Positions 45,684 through 54,546 of a stretch of 64,000 nucleotides of DNA are shown piece by piece. This DNA is from Halocatena marina. Its GTDB lineage: Archaea > Halobacteriota > Halobacteria > Halobacteriales > Haloarculaceae. The notes beneath the pieces were generated by a model, which had not been told where the DNA came from, ran no database searches, and was given only the letters and a program-made list of their open reading frames with translations. The position numbers and the translations under genes are program-made. The DNA lies in contig NZ_JALLPK010000001.1 in the NCBI RefSeq assembly GCF_023276375.1, forward strand, positions 3,410,001-3,474,000. The letters run 5' to 3'. The first letter of the stretch is position 1, and each line of letters starts with the position of its first letter.

Positions 45684-45838
45684 ATCCTGACCTCACGGTC
45701 GGGCGTCTTAAGCCCGGCCAATTCTTTCGCAGTGGACGTGGCGTGTTTTCATCACGTTACTTATCTCGACGGAAGCGCCATGATAGTCGCAACCACACTT
45801 ACTCCGATCGCCGGCGAACGTCACTAGTGGGATGAACC

Positions 45839-46429
45839 ATGAGCAAACCAGAGATTCCCGGTTACACCTTCGGTGAGCGGTCAGTCCCGGACGCTCCGAT
45901 CGAGATGGATGAGTTCGAACGCCTGAAACAGTCTGTGATGTTCTCGGACGAAGACGATCGATACCTACGGATGGCCGGCGAGGTACTGGACGGACAGACC
46001 GATGAGATCCTCGATCTGTGGTACGGGTTTGTCGCCGACCACGATTTCTTACTATACTACTTCACGGATGGGCACGGAACCCCGAACGAGGAGTATCTCG
46101 AACGTGTCAGAGATCGGTTTGGTCAGTGGATTCGCGATACGTGTGATACTCCGTACGGCCGCGACTGGCTCGATTACCAGTTCGAGATCGCTCGTCGTCA
46201 CCACCGGACCGAAAAAAATCAGACGGACGAGGTCGACGCTGTACCAAATATCGATCTCCGATACGTCATCGGGTTTATTTACCCTATTACGGCGACAATC
46301 CGCACGTTCCTCGAAAACAGTGGCTACAGCGATGCGGATGTCGACAAAATGTATCACGCGTGGTTCAAATCTGTGACACTGCAGGTGTCAATATGGAGTT
46401 ATCCATACACGACGGACGACGACTGGTAA
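45839..46429 (+). CDS. protoglobin
   Basis: A 196-residue single-domain heme protein of the archaeal protoglobin family. The haem-distal residues W61 and Y62 (LDLWYGFVADHD) and F94 match Trp60, Tyr61 and Phe93 of the Methanosarcina protein, and H121 or H122 (EIARRHHRTEKN) is the proximal ligand. The length is the same as the free-standing family members, with no signalling domain attached. It probably binds oxygen, carbon monoxide or nitric oxide. It is transcribed alone. Confidence 0.92.
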   Translation: MSKPEIPGYTFGERSVPDAPIEMDEFERLKQSVMFSDEDDRYLRMAGEVLDGQTDEILDLWYGFVADHDFLLYYFTDGHGTPNEEYLERVRDRFGQWIRDTCDTPYGRDWLDYQFEIARRHHRTEKNQTDEVDAVPNIDLRYVIGFIYPITATIRTFLENSGYSDADVDKMYHAWFKSVTLQVSIWSYPYTTDDDW

Positions 46430-46478
46430 ACACGTCTCTCCGTGCGATCGTATCCCGAATAGTCGGGATTGTGCGGCG

Positions 46479-47198
46479 TTAGGACGGCCGGATTTCCCGT
46501 TTCATATCGTTTGCGCCTTTGACGGTTTCACGGACAGCGTCGACACCTTCGTCGTGAACGAGATCGCCAACGATGACAGTGTCTGCGTGCTGGGCCATTT
46601 CGTGAGCAGAGTCGTAATCGTGAATGCCGCCACCGTAGAAGAGACTCGCCGTATCGAGTGTCTCGTGGGCTGCCTGAACTATTTCGGGATCGCCCAGCGT
46701 GCCGGAGTACTCAATGTAAACGATCTGCTGTCCGAACATTTTCTCGGCAACTTCGGCGTAGGAAGCGACTTCGTCCGCTTCGAGATCACAGTTGGATTCC
46801 GTCACTGTGGCGACCGACGAGTCTGGATTGAGGACGATGTAGGCTTCTGTGAACGTCTTTTCCCAATTGATGTCACCATCGAGCCGCACCCACTCCTTGT
46901 GAACGCCGGTCGTCCAAGCGACGTCCCCCGCGTTAAAAACGACGGGAATAAGATATCCGTCCAGTGCATCTGAGTGAACGACTGCACCGTCGTGACTCGG
47001 TTCGATGTACACCGGGAGCTGGTATTTTCCACACGCCTCGATGACGCGGCTCATTTTCTCTTCGGTCATCCCTGTGGTTCCACCGACAGCAATAGCGTCG
47101 GTGCCCGTCGCACACACGTCCTCGAACGTCTCCCCATCGATGAGTGTCTTATCGGGATCGATCTTGACGATGTGATCCCAGTCGTCCCACGGATTCAT
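46479..47198 (-). CDS. geranylgeranylglyceryl phosphate synthase
   Basis: Forms the first ether bond of archaeal membrane lipids, joining geranylgeranyl diphosphate to glycerol-1-phosphate. 239 residues from the ATG at 47198 ([19 protein letters not shown]); the longer frame adds nine residues of no family likeness. Family segments are [56 protein letters not shown] and [13 protein letters not shown], a TIM-barrel phosphate site. Together with hmgA it is the second isoprenoid lipid gene here, but the two are 8 kb apart. Confidence 0.96.
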   Translation of the reverse strand: MNPWDDWDHIVKIDPDKTLIDGETFEDVCATGTDAIAVGGTTGMTEEKMSRVIEACGKYQLPVYIEPSHDGAVVHSDALDGYLIPVVFNAGDVAWTTGVHKEWVRLDGDINWEKTFTEAYIVLNPDSSVATVTESNCDLEADEVASYAEVAEKMFGQQIVYIEYSGTLGDPEIVQAAHETLDTASLFYGGGIHDYDSAHEMAQHADTVIVGDLVHDEGVDAVRETVKGANDMKREIRPS

Positions 47199-47323
47199 GT
47201 TTCTCTCCACCCGACCCCCAGACAAAACGGCTTCGGAACGACGAGCACGGAGGTATTACGCACTACCCTTCCACGATAGTCATCGTTCACAGTGCCAATC
47301 GCGCTTGCTGTCTTAGTATCTGC

Positions 47324-48595
47324 CTACTCGTTTGCGAGCCGTTGGATCGTTTCGCTCAGCACATCGACGCCGATCGGGAGCGACGTTTCGTCCACGTCGA
47401 AGGTCGCGGTGTGATGTCCACCGGGATGGTCAGTTCCAACGCCGATGTAGGCTGCCGTGCCGCCGTTGTCTTGGACGCGTTGCATGAGATAGGTGGCGTC
47501 CTCACTTCCACCGAGGCTGTCCCGATCGAGAACAGTTTCTACGCCATCCGTGTCGCTCGCCACATCAGAGACAATCTTGACGATCTCGTCGTCGCTTCTT
47601 GCACTCGGAGCGTCTCCTACTGATTCGATATCGACCGTACAACCGTGCATTTCGGCAGCGCTTTCGATAACGCGCATCGCCCGCTCTTGCATGTATGCTT
47701 TGAGTTCGGTCGTCTCTCCGCGGACTTCGCCTTCGAGCCGAGCTGTTTCTGGGATGATGTTCGTCGCGCTGCCTCCCTCGATGACGCCCGGGTTGACGCG
47801 TGTCGCACCGTCTTCGTGTCGAGGAATGGCATAGAGATTTTGCACTGCAGCAGCGAGCGCCTGCACTGCGTTGTCTCCTTTGCTCGGCTGTGCACCTGCG
47901 TGAGCGGGTTCGCCGGTGAACGTCGCCTCGAAGTGATGTACCGCAAGAAAGCCGTCGATTCCGGCGACGATTTCGCCCGTTGGATGATCGAGACCGACGT
48001 GGGCAGCGAGCAAATGATCACAGTCGTCCAACTGTCCACTCTCTGCGATCGCCTTCCCGCCGCCAATGACTTCCTCAGCAGGCTGGAAGACGACTTTCAA
48101 TGTTCCCTCGAAATCGCTCTCGACGATGGATTCGATGACGCCGAGTCCGTAGGTGGTGTGTGCATCGTGACCGCAGGCGTGCATCGCATCCGTTTCGGAG
48201 CGAAATCCTTCGGCTACAGGGGTGTGGTTCTCATCAGTGCTCTCAGAACGCGGAAGCCCGTCGATGTCGACCCGGAGACCGATCGTTGGTCCTTCTCCCT
48301 GTTGAATGACGGCAAGCACACCGGTGACACCGCCCGCCGTCTGGTCGAGAACGTCTTCGCGCGCACCCGCATCGCGGGCCGCCTCGTACCAGCGGTCGAT
48401 CTCCTCATCGTCAGGAACTCCCATACGCGAATCGGCATCAATAAGATCGGATCCAACGAGCAATGTGTCGACACCGATTGATTCGAGTTCGTCGACGATA
48501 CGACTCGTGGTACGGAACTCACGCCACGCTGGCTCTGGATGGCGGTGAAGATCGCGGCGAAGGGAAACGAGTCGATCGTACTGTCCGTGACTCAT
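47324..48595 (-). CDS. M20 family amidohydrolase/peptidase
   Basis: A 423-residue metallohydrolase of the M20 group with two zinc or manganese ions. Metal-binding motif H139-A-C-G-H143-D-A-H (AMHACGHDAHTTYGLGVI), VDIDGLP at 109-115, the Glu pair in FQPAEEVIGGG near 170 and the His in the C-terminal TDHPGGHHTATFDVDE stretch. A dimerisation domain lies at about 215-330. Such enzymes release amino acids from N-acyl or amide conjugates. The N-terminal RRDLHRHPEPAWREF fits the AbgA/IaaH branch. Substrate not known. Confidence 0.9.
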   Translation of the reverse strand: MSHGQYDRLVSLRRDLHRHPEPAWREFRTTSRIVDELESIGVDTLLVGSDLIDADSRMGVPDDEEIDRWYEAARDAGAREDVLDQTAGGVTGVLAVIQQGEGPTIGLRVDIDGLPRSESTDENHTPVAEGFRSETDAMHACGHDAHTTYGLGVIESIVESDFEGTLKVVFQPAEEVIGGGKAIAESGQLDDCDHLLAAHVGLDHPTGEIVAGIDGFLAVHHFEATFTGEPAHAGAQPSKGDNAVQALAAAVQNLYAIPRHEDGATRVNPGVIEGGSATNIIPETARLEGEVRGETTELKAYMQERAMRVIESAAEMHGCTVDIESVGDAPSARSDDEIVKIVSDVASDTDGVETVLDRDSLGGSEDATYLMQRVQDNGGTAAYIGVGTDHPGGHHTATFDVDETSLPIGVDVLSETIQRLANE

Positions 48596-48651
48596 ACTCT
48601 CCCGTGGAGGAGCGGGAATATAAAATACGACTCTCTTTGAGTGCCATCGAA

Positions 48652-48981
48652 TTAGGTCCGACCTGCTCCCGTTCTGCGCTCGACATCGACCTCAACGTGG
48701 ATATCGTCGGGAAAATCACGGCCAGCAGTCGCACGAGCAAATTCGCTATGGCCGATGATGTGTATTGTTCGAGTGTAGATGGTATACCGCCACGAATCGA
48801 TCAGTCCGCCGTCTCTTCCAGGACAGTTCGAGAGTGGAACACGAACCGCGTTCGGTGATTTCGAGTGTGGGCCTTTCAACTCAGCACCCTTTCGCTTGGC
48901 TGTCTGTTTGATGTCGTTGACGACGTCATCGAGAACGCGACGGTCGCCGCTCGTGAACCGGAGTGTCGTAACGAAGGTCAT
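48652..48981 (-). CDS. uS10-like ribosomal protein paralogue
   Basis: 109 residues resembling ribosomal protein uS10 (S10), but outside the ribosomal operons and only moderately similar. Segments are LRFTSGDRRVLDDVVNDIKQ, ELKGPHSKSP, a SWRYTIYTRTIHIIGHSEFA stretch and an acidic tail (DDIHVEVDVERRTG). Main haloarchaeal uS10 is part of the translation factor gene cluster, so this is a second copy of unknown job. Divergent from the Nudix gene. Confidence 0.75.
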   Translation of the reverse strand: MTFVTTLRFTSGDRRVLDDVVNDIKQTAKRKGAELKGPHSKSPNAVRVPLSNCPGRDGGLIDSWRYTIYTRTIHIIGHSEFARATAGRDFPDDIHVEVDVERRTGAGRT

Positions 48982-49197
48982 AGCAACTTTCCCACGGCTA
49001 ACAATAAAAACTCGTTCATCAGTTATGCGTCCCCCATCTCTGTGGTGAATGATTCTACTCCGTGTAACAGACGTCTGAGGCGGAGCTACTGCGATCCTCC
49101 GTGCGACTGGTGCGTGTCGATCGAAACTTTCGTAGGTGTTGTGAGAAAAGATGGCCAGGTCGATATTCTCTTAACTGAGGGTAGATTACTGTTATAC

Positions 49198-49626
49198 ATG
49201 ATTGAGGCCACGAGCGCCGGGGCAATCCTGTTCCGTGATACGCGTGGCCGTCGTGAGTACTTGCTCCTCAAAAGCCGAACGGGTGATTGGGAATTCCCGA
49301 AAGGCGGCGTTGAGGGGACCGAAGAGCTACAGCAGACGGCCATCCGCGAAGTCGCAGAAGAGGCTGGTATCGACAACATCCGGCTCATCGATGGATTTCG
49401 AGAGGATTACGACTACGTCTTCCAGGCTGGTAGCAGCACAATCCACAAAACAGTCCATCTGTTCATTGCGAAATCGTTCGAAGCGAGCGCAGAACTGTCG
49501 TCGGAACACAATGATTTGCAGTGGCGCGATTACGAACAAGCGATCAACACACTCACCCAAAACGGACCGCGATCCGTCCTCGAGAACGCGCATGTGTTTC
49601 TCGAAAATGGTGGGTTGAACAACTGA
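49198..49626 (+). CDS. Nudix hydrolase, Ap4A type
   Basis: 142 residues from the ATG at 49198; the open frame continues upstream but without family sequence. The Nudix box is GGVEGTEELQQ followed by TAIREVAEEAGI, with the metal-binding glutamates. The front SAGAILFRDTRGRREYLLLK and the GDWEFPKG segment are typical of the diadenosine tetraphosphatase branch. It probably removes unusual nucleotides; substrate is inferred from the branch. Confidence 0.88.
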   Translation: MIEATSAGAILFRDTRGRREYLLLKSRTGDWEFPKGGVEGTEELQQTAIREVAEEAGIDNIRLIDGFREDYDYVFQAGSSTIHKTVHLFIAKSFEASAELSSEHNDLQWRDYEQAINTLTQNGPRSVLENAHVFLENGGLNN

Positions 49627-49752
49627 TACCGCTATCAAACCACCGCTTTGAGACAACGGAAATTGATACAATAACATAGAAACCGTGATCGATGTGTGGT
49701 TGATGGGACGCGCTACTGTGATGAATACCTGTAAATCACGAATGAGAGGACC

Positions 49753-50844
49753 GTGACATCGCCCGAGTTCACGTTCGAACTCCGTGTTTGCCAGTGGGCC
49801 GAGCAACACTGGCCACCCAGCCGATCAGCCACTGCCAGCAACGGTGAGAGCGACGGGGCAGCTCCGACCAACACCAATCCTGAACGAGTGCTGATTGCTC
49901 GTCAGCTCGGCACGAAACACCGGCGCTGGGACACTATTGTTATCGAAAGCGATCGGCAACGACTCGCTGAACGGGCACGATTTGGTTCCGAACGGCTCAA
50001 TTCTGATCTCCTGCACGTCGTTCAGAACGCGCCCTCAGAGTGGGTCTACTACCGGGATGTGCTCCCCGATCCTGGCTATCCATGGCGATACGTCCGCGAT
50101 GCAATTCACGTGGCCGATGATCGAGGAATCATCGAAACTCGCCGGCAGGGAAATCGCATCGAGATCCGTCGCAAGTGGCCGTACCCCGACTGGGTTCGCC
50201 GTATCGTAGCGATCGAGAACAAACCCGACCTCGATGCGAGTGCAGCTGATTCTCTCTCGGATCAGCTACAACGTGATGTCGCACTCTCGCTTGCGGATGA
50301 GGTCTGGGTAGCAACACGAACGACCGGCGCGACGGTCGAACCAGCGCTTCTCGAACGTCTCCCGATTGACGTCGGTATTCTCACTGTGGATCGCGCGACC
50401 GAGCGCAAGTCGCTCGATGTGACGGTAGCGTGGCATCCTCGTTCGCTCGATAGTGGCGGTGTCGGTACGCGTATTCTTGATCGTCCCGACGGTGGCGCGT
50501 ACGACCACTCTGCAGCCCAATTCGAGTACGCTGACACCGACTGGAAAGCCACAAAACGACTCGAAATAGCCGAACGAGCGTACGAACGAGGCTGGCGTTC
50601 GTACGTCGAAACGATGCGCCCGGACTGTCGTCACTTCACCCTCTGCTGTTCTGCTGGTGACTCGCTCCCGTGGTGTCAAGCGAAGAATCGATCGCAAACG
50701 TCCAGCGAGTGTTCGGGGTCGTGTCCGTCGTTCGAACCGGAACCTCCCACGTGGCGCACACACGGCTGGCCCATCGAAGGCGGTCCCGGAAACGGCCTCA
50801 AGCATCTCCTCGACCGTCAACGGGAGCGCCAACGTCGGTACTGA
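49753..50844 (+). CDS. DUF5787 protein, PD-(D/E)XK nuclease-like with C-terminal cysteines
   Basis: 363 residues starting at a GTG (49753) preceded by GAGAGGA. The haloarchaeal DUF5787 family. A nuclease-like core is visible: D60 and E65 (RRWDTIVIESD), then the E155-x-K157 signature (IVAIENKPD), a helix with QLQRDVALSLA and the strand DEVWVATR, in the order found in restriction-like nucleases. Cysteine 13 is near the N-terminus, and C292, C298, C299, C308, C320 and C324 lie in the tail. Residues 25-45 are a disordered insert. No activity is reported to my knowledge. Convergent with the DUF5797 gene, 26 bp from its stop. Confidence 0.72.
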   Translation: MTSPEFTFELRVCQWAEQHWPPSRSATASNGESDGAAPTNTNPERVLIARQLGTKHRRWDTIVIESDRQRLAERARFGSERLNSDLLHVVQNAPSEWVYYRDVLPDPGYPWRYVRDAIHVADDRGIIETRRQGNRIEIRRKWPYPDWVRRIVAIENKPDLDASAADSLSDQLQRDVALSLADEVWVATRTTGATVEPALLERLPIDVGILTVDRATERKSLDVTVAWHPRSLDSGGVGTRILDRPDGGAYDHSAAQFEYADTDWKATKRLEIAERAYERGWRSYVETMRPDCRHFTLCCSAGDSLPWCQAKNRSQTSSECSGSCPSFEPEPPTWRTHGWPIEGGPGNGLKHLLDRQRERQRRY

Positions 50845-50870
50845 TAACGTACAGATTCAGCTCACACGCG

Positions 50871-51341
50871 TTATTCGAGTACTTCGACGGTTATCTCGCT
50901 TCGCTCGATGGCGAGTCGGAACGTCGGGACTGTCTTTTGAACGACCTCGACGAGTCCCCGGTCTTGGAGCTTCCGGAGCGCAGAGCGCACCTCGTCTGTC
51001 GTTGGATCGAGCCCGGTGTCACGTACCCCATGAAGCACCGAGACGACGCTCTCTGGTTCCGCGTCTGGCTCTGCAATCACATCGATAATACACGCCTGCA
51101 GTTCGGGAACGCTGAGAACATCCTCGTCTGATTCCATCCCTACTAGTTTGGCGGCTTCCGGCGTTGCGCGGATCAGACTGTTCTCATCGCGGTAGTAATA
51201 CTCCTTTAGCTCCGACTCGAGGTACTGGTGAATCTCACTTCCACTGTCGATCCCCCACCGATCTTGTAATTCTTTGTTCTTGGTCGGCTGGAGGGCTACT
51301 ACGTCCGCAAGTCGCTCTTTCGCTTCGTCGGAAAGTGTCAC
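50871..51341 (-). CDS. DUF5797 protein, winged-helix-like
   Basis: 156 residues, a haloarchaeal family found with DUF5787. The N-terminal third reads as a helix-turn-helix (SDEAKERLADVVALQPTKNK, then ELQDRWGIDSGSEIHQYLE), and the C-terminal half as a second one (TTDEVRSALRKLQDRGLVEV, the wing VPTFRLAIERSE). It may be a DNA- or RNA-binding regulator. It is convergent with the DUF5787 gene. Function unknown. Confidence 0.72.
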   Translation of the reverse strand: MTLSDEAKERLADVVALQPTKNKELQDRWGIDSGSEIHQYLESELKEYYYRDENSLIRATPEAAKLVGMESDEDVLSVPELQACIIDVIAEPDAEPESVVSVLHGVRDTGLDPTTDEVRSALRKLQDRGLVEVVQKTVPTFRLAIERSEITVEVLE

Positions 51342-51525
51342 TACCGTCGGTTACGAGCGTGGGATACATCGAAGTTGCGACATCCCACGCTTGTGATCTC
51401 CCCAACTGTCACTCCTCTTACGGTCGTTCTGTCATCTTCGATACTACCGGATCGATGGCTGGGTATCGCAGGTCTCCAGCTGCGATAGCACTCAACTATG
51501 CTGTAACGAAGGCACGACAGTTCAG

Positions 51526-52557
51526 TCAGCCTTCGTCTGGTGATTCGAACCCGCCAGTGTCACCAGCACGATCCGACCCACTGTCTTCGAGAGAGACCGA
51601 TTCCTGTGCGCCTTCGACCCAGTTGGAAATGTTGTCTGCAATATACTCTTTCGAGCCGAGTGCCCCGCCAACACCGACAGCGATAATGAACGCGATAGCA
51701 AGCGCGCCAAAGAGTGCGGTCATCACGATCGTAAAGAGCGTGTTGAGAATGGAGGCTTCGAACCCAGCCGTTTGGAGTGCCATCGTAATCGTGAGATAGT
51801 AGATGAATATTTTAATGCCGGTTCCGATGAGGTCGGTCAGTCGACGGGTATCCGTATCGGCAATCTGAGTGCCGATCCAATCACCCAGCCAGATTCCGAC
51901 CAACAGCACGATGAAACCACCGATGAACTGGGGAATGTACGCGGTGATTGTGGTAAGCAGCCCTGAGAGAATCGGAATGTTGAGCGTATCAGCGGCAGCG
52001 ATGAGTGTAAGGAAGTAGACGTACAGCGCGACGATCTGCCCGATGAGTCCACCGAGTCCACGCCTTGCGGTGAGTCCTTCGAGAGGTGTCCCTTTGAGAT
52101 GTACGTCGAACCCGAACCCTCCGATGAGGTCAGCGATGATGTCTTCGAGAACACGCCCGATGATGAACCCGATAACGAGAATGATCGCGGCTCCGAGGAT
52201 GACTGGCAGGTACGCCCCGATATCCGAGAGTAACTGAGTGAGTATCTGAATTCCGAGAATATCGGCAGCAGCCAATACCGCGAGGTAGTAGATGAAGTAC
52301 TTCAACAGTTTCCCCAGTCCGCGGGAGAGCCCTTCACCGTCGCTGTCTTTGTCTCCTAGCGGTGTCCCCCGGACGAATCGTCCGAAATTAGCCTCCTGAA
52401 GGACCGTTGTAACCACCCTTCCCAACAACCGACCGAGAACCCATCCGACGATCAGCACGATGATCGCCGCGACGAGTCGAGGGAGGAATGACGCCACATC
52501 CGAGGCAATATCCCCGAGAATTTGCTCTCCTCCCAGTTGAAGTACGATTCGGTTCAT
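51526..52557 (-). CDS. mechanosensitive-channel-like TM-helix repeat protein
   Basis: 343 residues from the ATG at 52557 (MNRIVLQLGGEQILGDI); a second ATG lies 21 bp upstream. At least four repeats of a hydrophobic helix followed by a Gly-Arg turn are visible (VAAIIVLIVGWVLGRLLGR, GAAIILVIGFIIGRVLEDI, GGFIVLLVGIWLGDWIG), the conserved TM-helix repeat of small mechanosensitive channel relatives. A C-terminal acidic tail (SVSLEDSGSDRAGDTGGFE) follows. No beta domain of full MscS is seen. It may act in osmotic protection. Confidence 0.8.
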   Translation of the reverse strand: MNRIVLQLGGEQILGDIASDVASFLPRLVAAIIVLIVGWVLGRLLGRVVTTVLQEANFGRFVRGTPLGDKDSDGEGLSRGLGKLLKYFIYYLAVLAAADILGIQILTQLLSDIGAYLPVILGAAIILVIGFIIGRVLEDIIADLIGGFGFDVHLKGTPLEGLTARRGLGGLIGQIVALYVYFLTLIAAADTLNIPILSGLLTTITAYIPQFIGGFIVLLVGIWLGDWIGTQIADTDTRRLTDLIGTGIKIFIYYLTITMALQTAGFEASILNTLFTIVMTALFGALAIAFIIAVGVGGALGSKEYIADNISNWVEGAQESVSLEDSGSDRAGDTGGFESPDEG

Positions 52558-53085
52558 GTCTTTTATACTAGATATCATTGTTGATCGTCGGTTGATAGCA
52601 CATATTTTGTTTGCTAAATTTAATGTGTGCTACCACATTTGTAATTGAGGCTTGGCACTAATTAAATATGGTGATTATTATTGTCTATAGAATATACCTA
52701 TAGAAATAATTTATTATTACGGGTAGAATTGACTAATTGGTTAGAGCTATGGAAGTATTAGCAATGTATGGCTTGTTGGGCAATCTGACGAATTCTGTTT
52801 GTAAGCCAAGTCGATCAGAATAACATACGTTAGGTGACAATTAACTACTGGCCTGATTTGATTGGTTCTTATATTGACATTCAGTAAATTTGGTACAAAA
52901 TTCAATCGAGCGCCACTAGATGACCGCCGCGAACGTCACGGCGCAACTCTAATCGATATACTGTGACACTGTTGACTCGTGGCTTGAGATAGGTGGCTGA
53001 TGATAACAGGCTCACTCACCGGTGTCTCATTTGGGTTTTGTACACAACGAGTAGCAGGAGTCGATGAGAACGATCTTCGACTTTT
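52558..53085. other. AT-rich intergenic, no gene
   Basis: 528 bases between two minus-strand genes. No frame with coding character. It is AT-rich to about 52900. Seen: a hairpin AATGTG-TGCTACC-type repeat at 52622-52639 (AATGTG with CACATT), a direct repeat of CTATAGAA near 52690-52710, and a GC-richer end next to the oxidase gene. It should hold the promoter of the channel-like gene and the 3' end of the oxidase gene transcript. Confidence 0.5.
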
Positions 53086-53949
53086 TTAGAGGCTAACGAC
53101 TGAACCAACGTAGATTACGACGACGAGGAAAATCCAGACAGCATCGACAAAGTGCCAATACATCGAGACAGTACTGACCGAAATGTGGCGTTCAGCGGAG
53201 TACTGGCCGTACAACGAGCGGATAAAGACGATGCCGAGAAGGGCCCCACCGAGTGAGACGTGCAGACCGTGGAGTCCCGTTAGACCGAAGAAGGCGCTTG
53301 CGAAGATGCCTTCGGTGAGCGTGAATCCTTCGTGGATAATGAACTCGTAGTACTCATACACCTGTCCACCGATGAAGACGATGCCGAGAAAGAGTGTTAG
53401 ACCGAGCCATCGAACGAATCGTGAATGATTCCCCTTCAGGAGTGCGAGGTGGGCGAGGTGAAGCGTAACACTGCTCACGACCAGAATCAACGTATTGACC
53501 AATACGATCGCGCCGAGCAGTCCCTCTGGAATATGGGTACCTGCCCAACTTCCACCGGCACGAATGAAGAAGTAGTAGACGAACCCGGCACCGAACGTTG
53601 CGATTTCACTCCCGAGAAAGAGCAACATTCCGAGGCGGAGCCCACGACCACTCGACTCAGACGCTTCACCGCTCCAGAAGTCGACGACGAACGCGTGGTA
53701 CAGCCAGCCGTAGAGACCAGCGAGGAAGACGAGTGTGCTTGCGATGAATACGATCGGACCGGCGAGTGGATCTACGAGCGGTTCGTCACCGTTACCCAGA
53801 ATGAACAGTCCGGCACCAATATAGAGGCCGGCCCCTCCGAAAGCTGCGATGAATGGCCACCAACTCGCCTCGCCGAAGCCGCGCGGCCAATCCTCAACGG
53901 CTGGCAAGTGGTGGTGTTCATCGTGTTCTTCCGTTGTCTCCATTGCCAT
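53086..53949 (-). CDS. coxC: cytochrome c oxidase subunit III
   Basis: A membrane subunit of a haem-copper terminal oxidase that reduces oxygen. 287 residues from the ATG at 53949; a GTG at 53955 and an ATG at 53943 are alternatives. Seven hydrophobic helices (first at about 31-52). Family segments are FLGSEIATFGAGFVYYFFI (lipid-binding Glu), the THIPEGLLGAIVLVNTLILV stretch, FFGLTGLHGLHVSLGGALLG and SMYWHFVDAVWIFLVVVIY at the end. The N-terminus is His/Glu-rich. Subunits I and II are not beside it. Confidence 0.95.
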   Translation of the reverse strand: MAMETTEEHDEHHHLPAVEDWPRGFGEASWWPFIAAFGGAGLYIGAGLFILGNGDEPLVDPLAGPIVFIASTLVFLAGLYGWLYHAFVVDFWSGEASESSGRGLRLGMLLFLGSEIATFGAGFVYYFFIRAGGSWAGTHIPEGLLGAIVLVNTLILVVSSVTLHLAHLALLKGNHSRFVRWLGLTLFLGIVFIGGQVYEYYEFIIHEGFTLTEGIFASAFFGLTGLHGLHVSLGGALLGIVFIRSLYGQYSAERHISVSTVSMYWHFVDAVWIFLVVVIYVGSVVSL

Positions 53950-54546
53950 ATCCACGCTTGCAACCGCGACGGCAAAAAGCCTCCCAAACGACCGTGTCGA
54001 AATACTCCTTGGATCCTACATCCGATGTAGTTACTCGGCGCTTAGTCCTGAACACATTCGAACAACCGTCTCTCGGTAGGTTCTGAAGCTCTTATTTTAG
54101 AAACATATCTCATACCGACGGAACAACGGTTGGGGAGGGGCACCAACCTCCCCGAACCACTGACCATGAAATCGCATGAATGCACGAAGTGTAGACAACG
54201 CGGGGGAAGGCGTCTAAAGAACCCCTTTGCCCACTAGCGTGTGTCGGCGATTATGATCTGGAGTCTCTCCTCCCGGAGCGCGGACACGCCGCATTACTTA
54301 TTCACTAACTCAAGAAATAAAAACATTACTGTATTCATCAAAGCAAAAATAAATATTTAGCGGGATATATTCAATACGTAATTGGGACAAAATAGTACGT
54401 AGACGGTAGGTGTAGTGTGAATATACTCCTATGCGTTCGAGTACTGGGTCAGTTCGATGTCCGACAAGGATGATGTGTTTGTTACAAGAAATTGAGCAGC
54501 GTAGGAGACGAAACAGTAGTGGTCGTGTATACGAAAGCGAGGAATT
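53950..54546. other. intergenic with GC-rich structured island
   Basis: 597 bases. The left end holds the oxidase promoter. At 54115-54295 a GC-rich block sits between AT-rich flanks. It begins with a long hairpin (GGTTGGGGAGG near 54128-54138 pairing with CCTCCCC-G-AACC, one bulge) and later has a CTCC-TCCC-GGAG hairpin near 54271. The right end (54296-54440) is very AT-rich. A 23-codon frame inside the block is listed separately. Confidence 0.45.
54166..54237 (+). CDS. possible 23-residue peptide
   Basis: An ATG-to-TAG frame inside the GC-rich island, just after the hairpin at 54128-54157. It encodes a basic peptide with one CxxC (MKSHECTKCRQRGG, then RRLKNPFAH). One CxxC is half of a zinc ribbon, so it could be a fragment, a microprotein or a chance frame in an RNA gene. 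No homologue is recognised. Confidence 0.2.
   Translation: MKSHECTKCRQRGGRRLKNPFAH

Noticed and set aside
54115..54295. SRP RNA or RNase P RNA gene
   Set aside because: Neither strand has the conserved GGAAGG-type helix 8 block of SRP RNA or the GAGGAAAGTC block of RNase P RNA.
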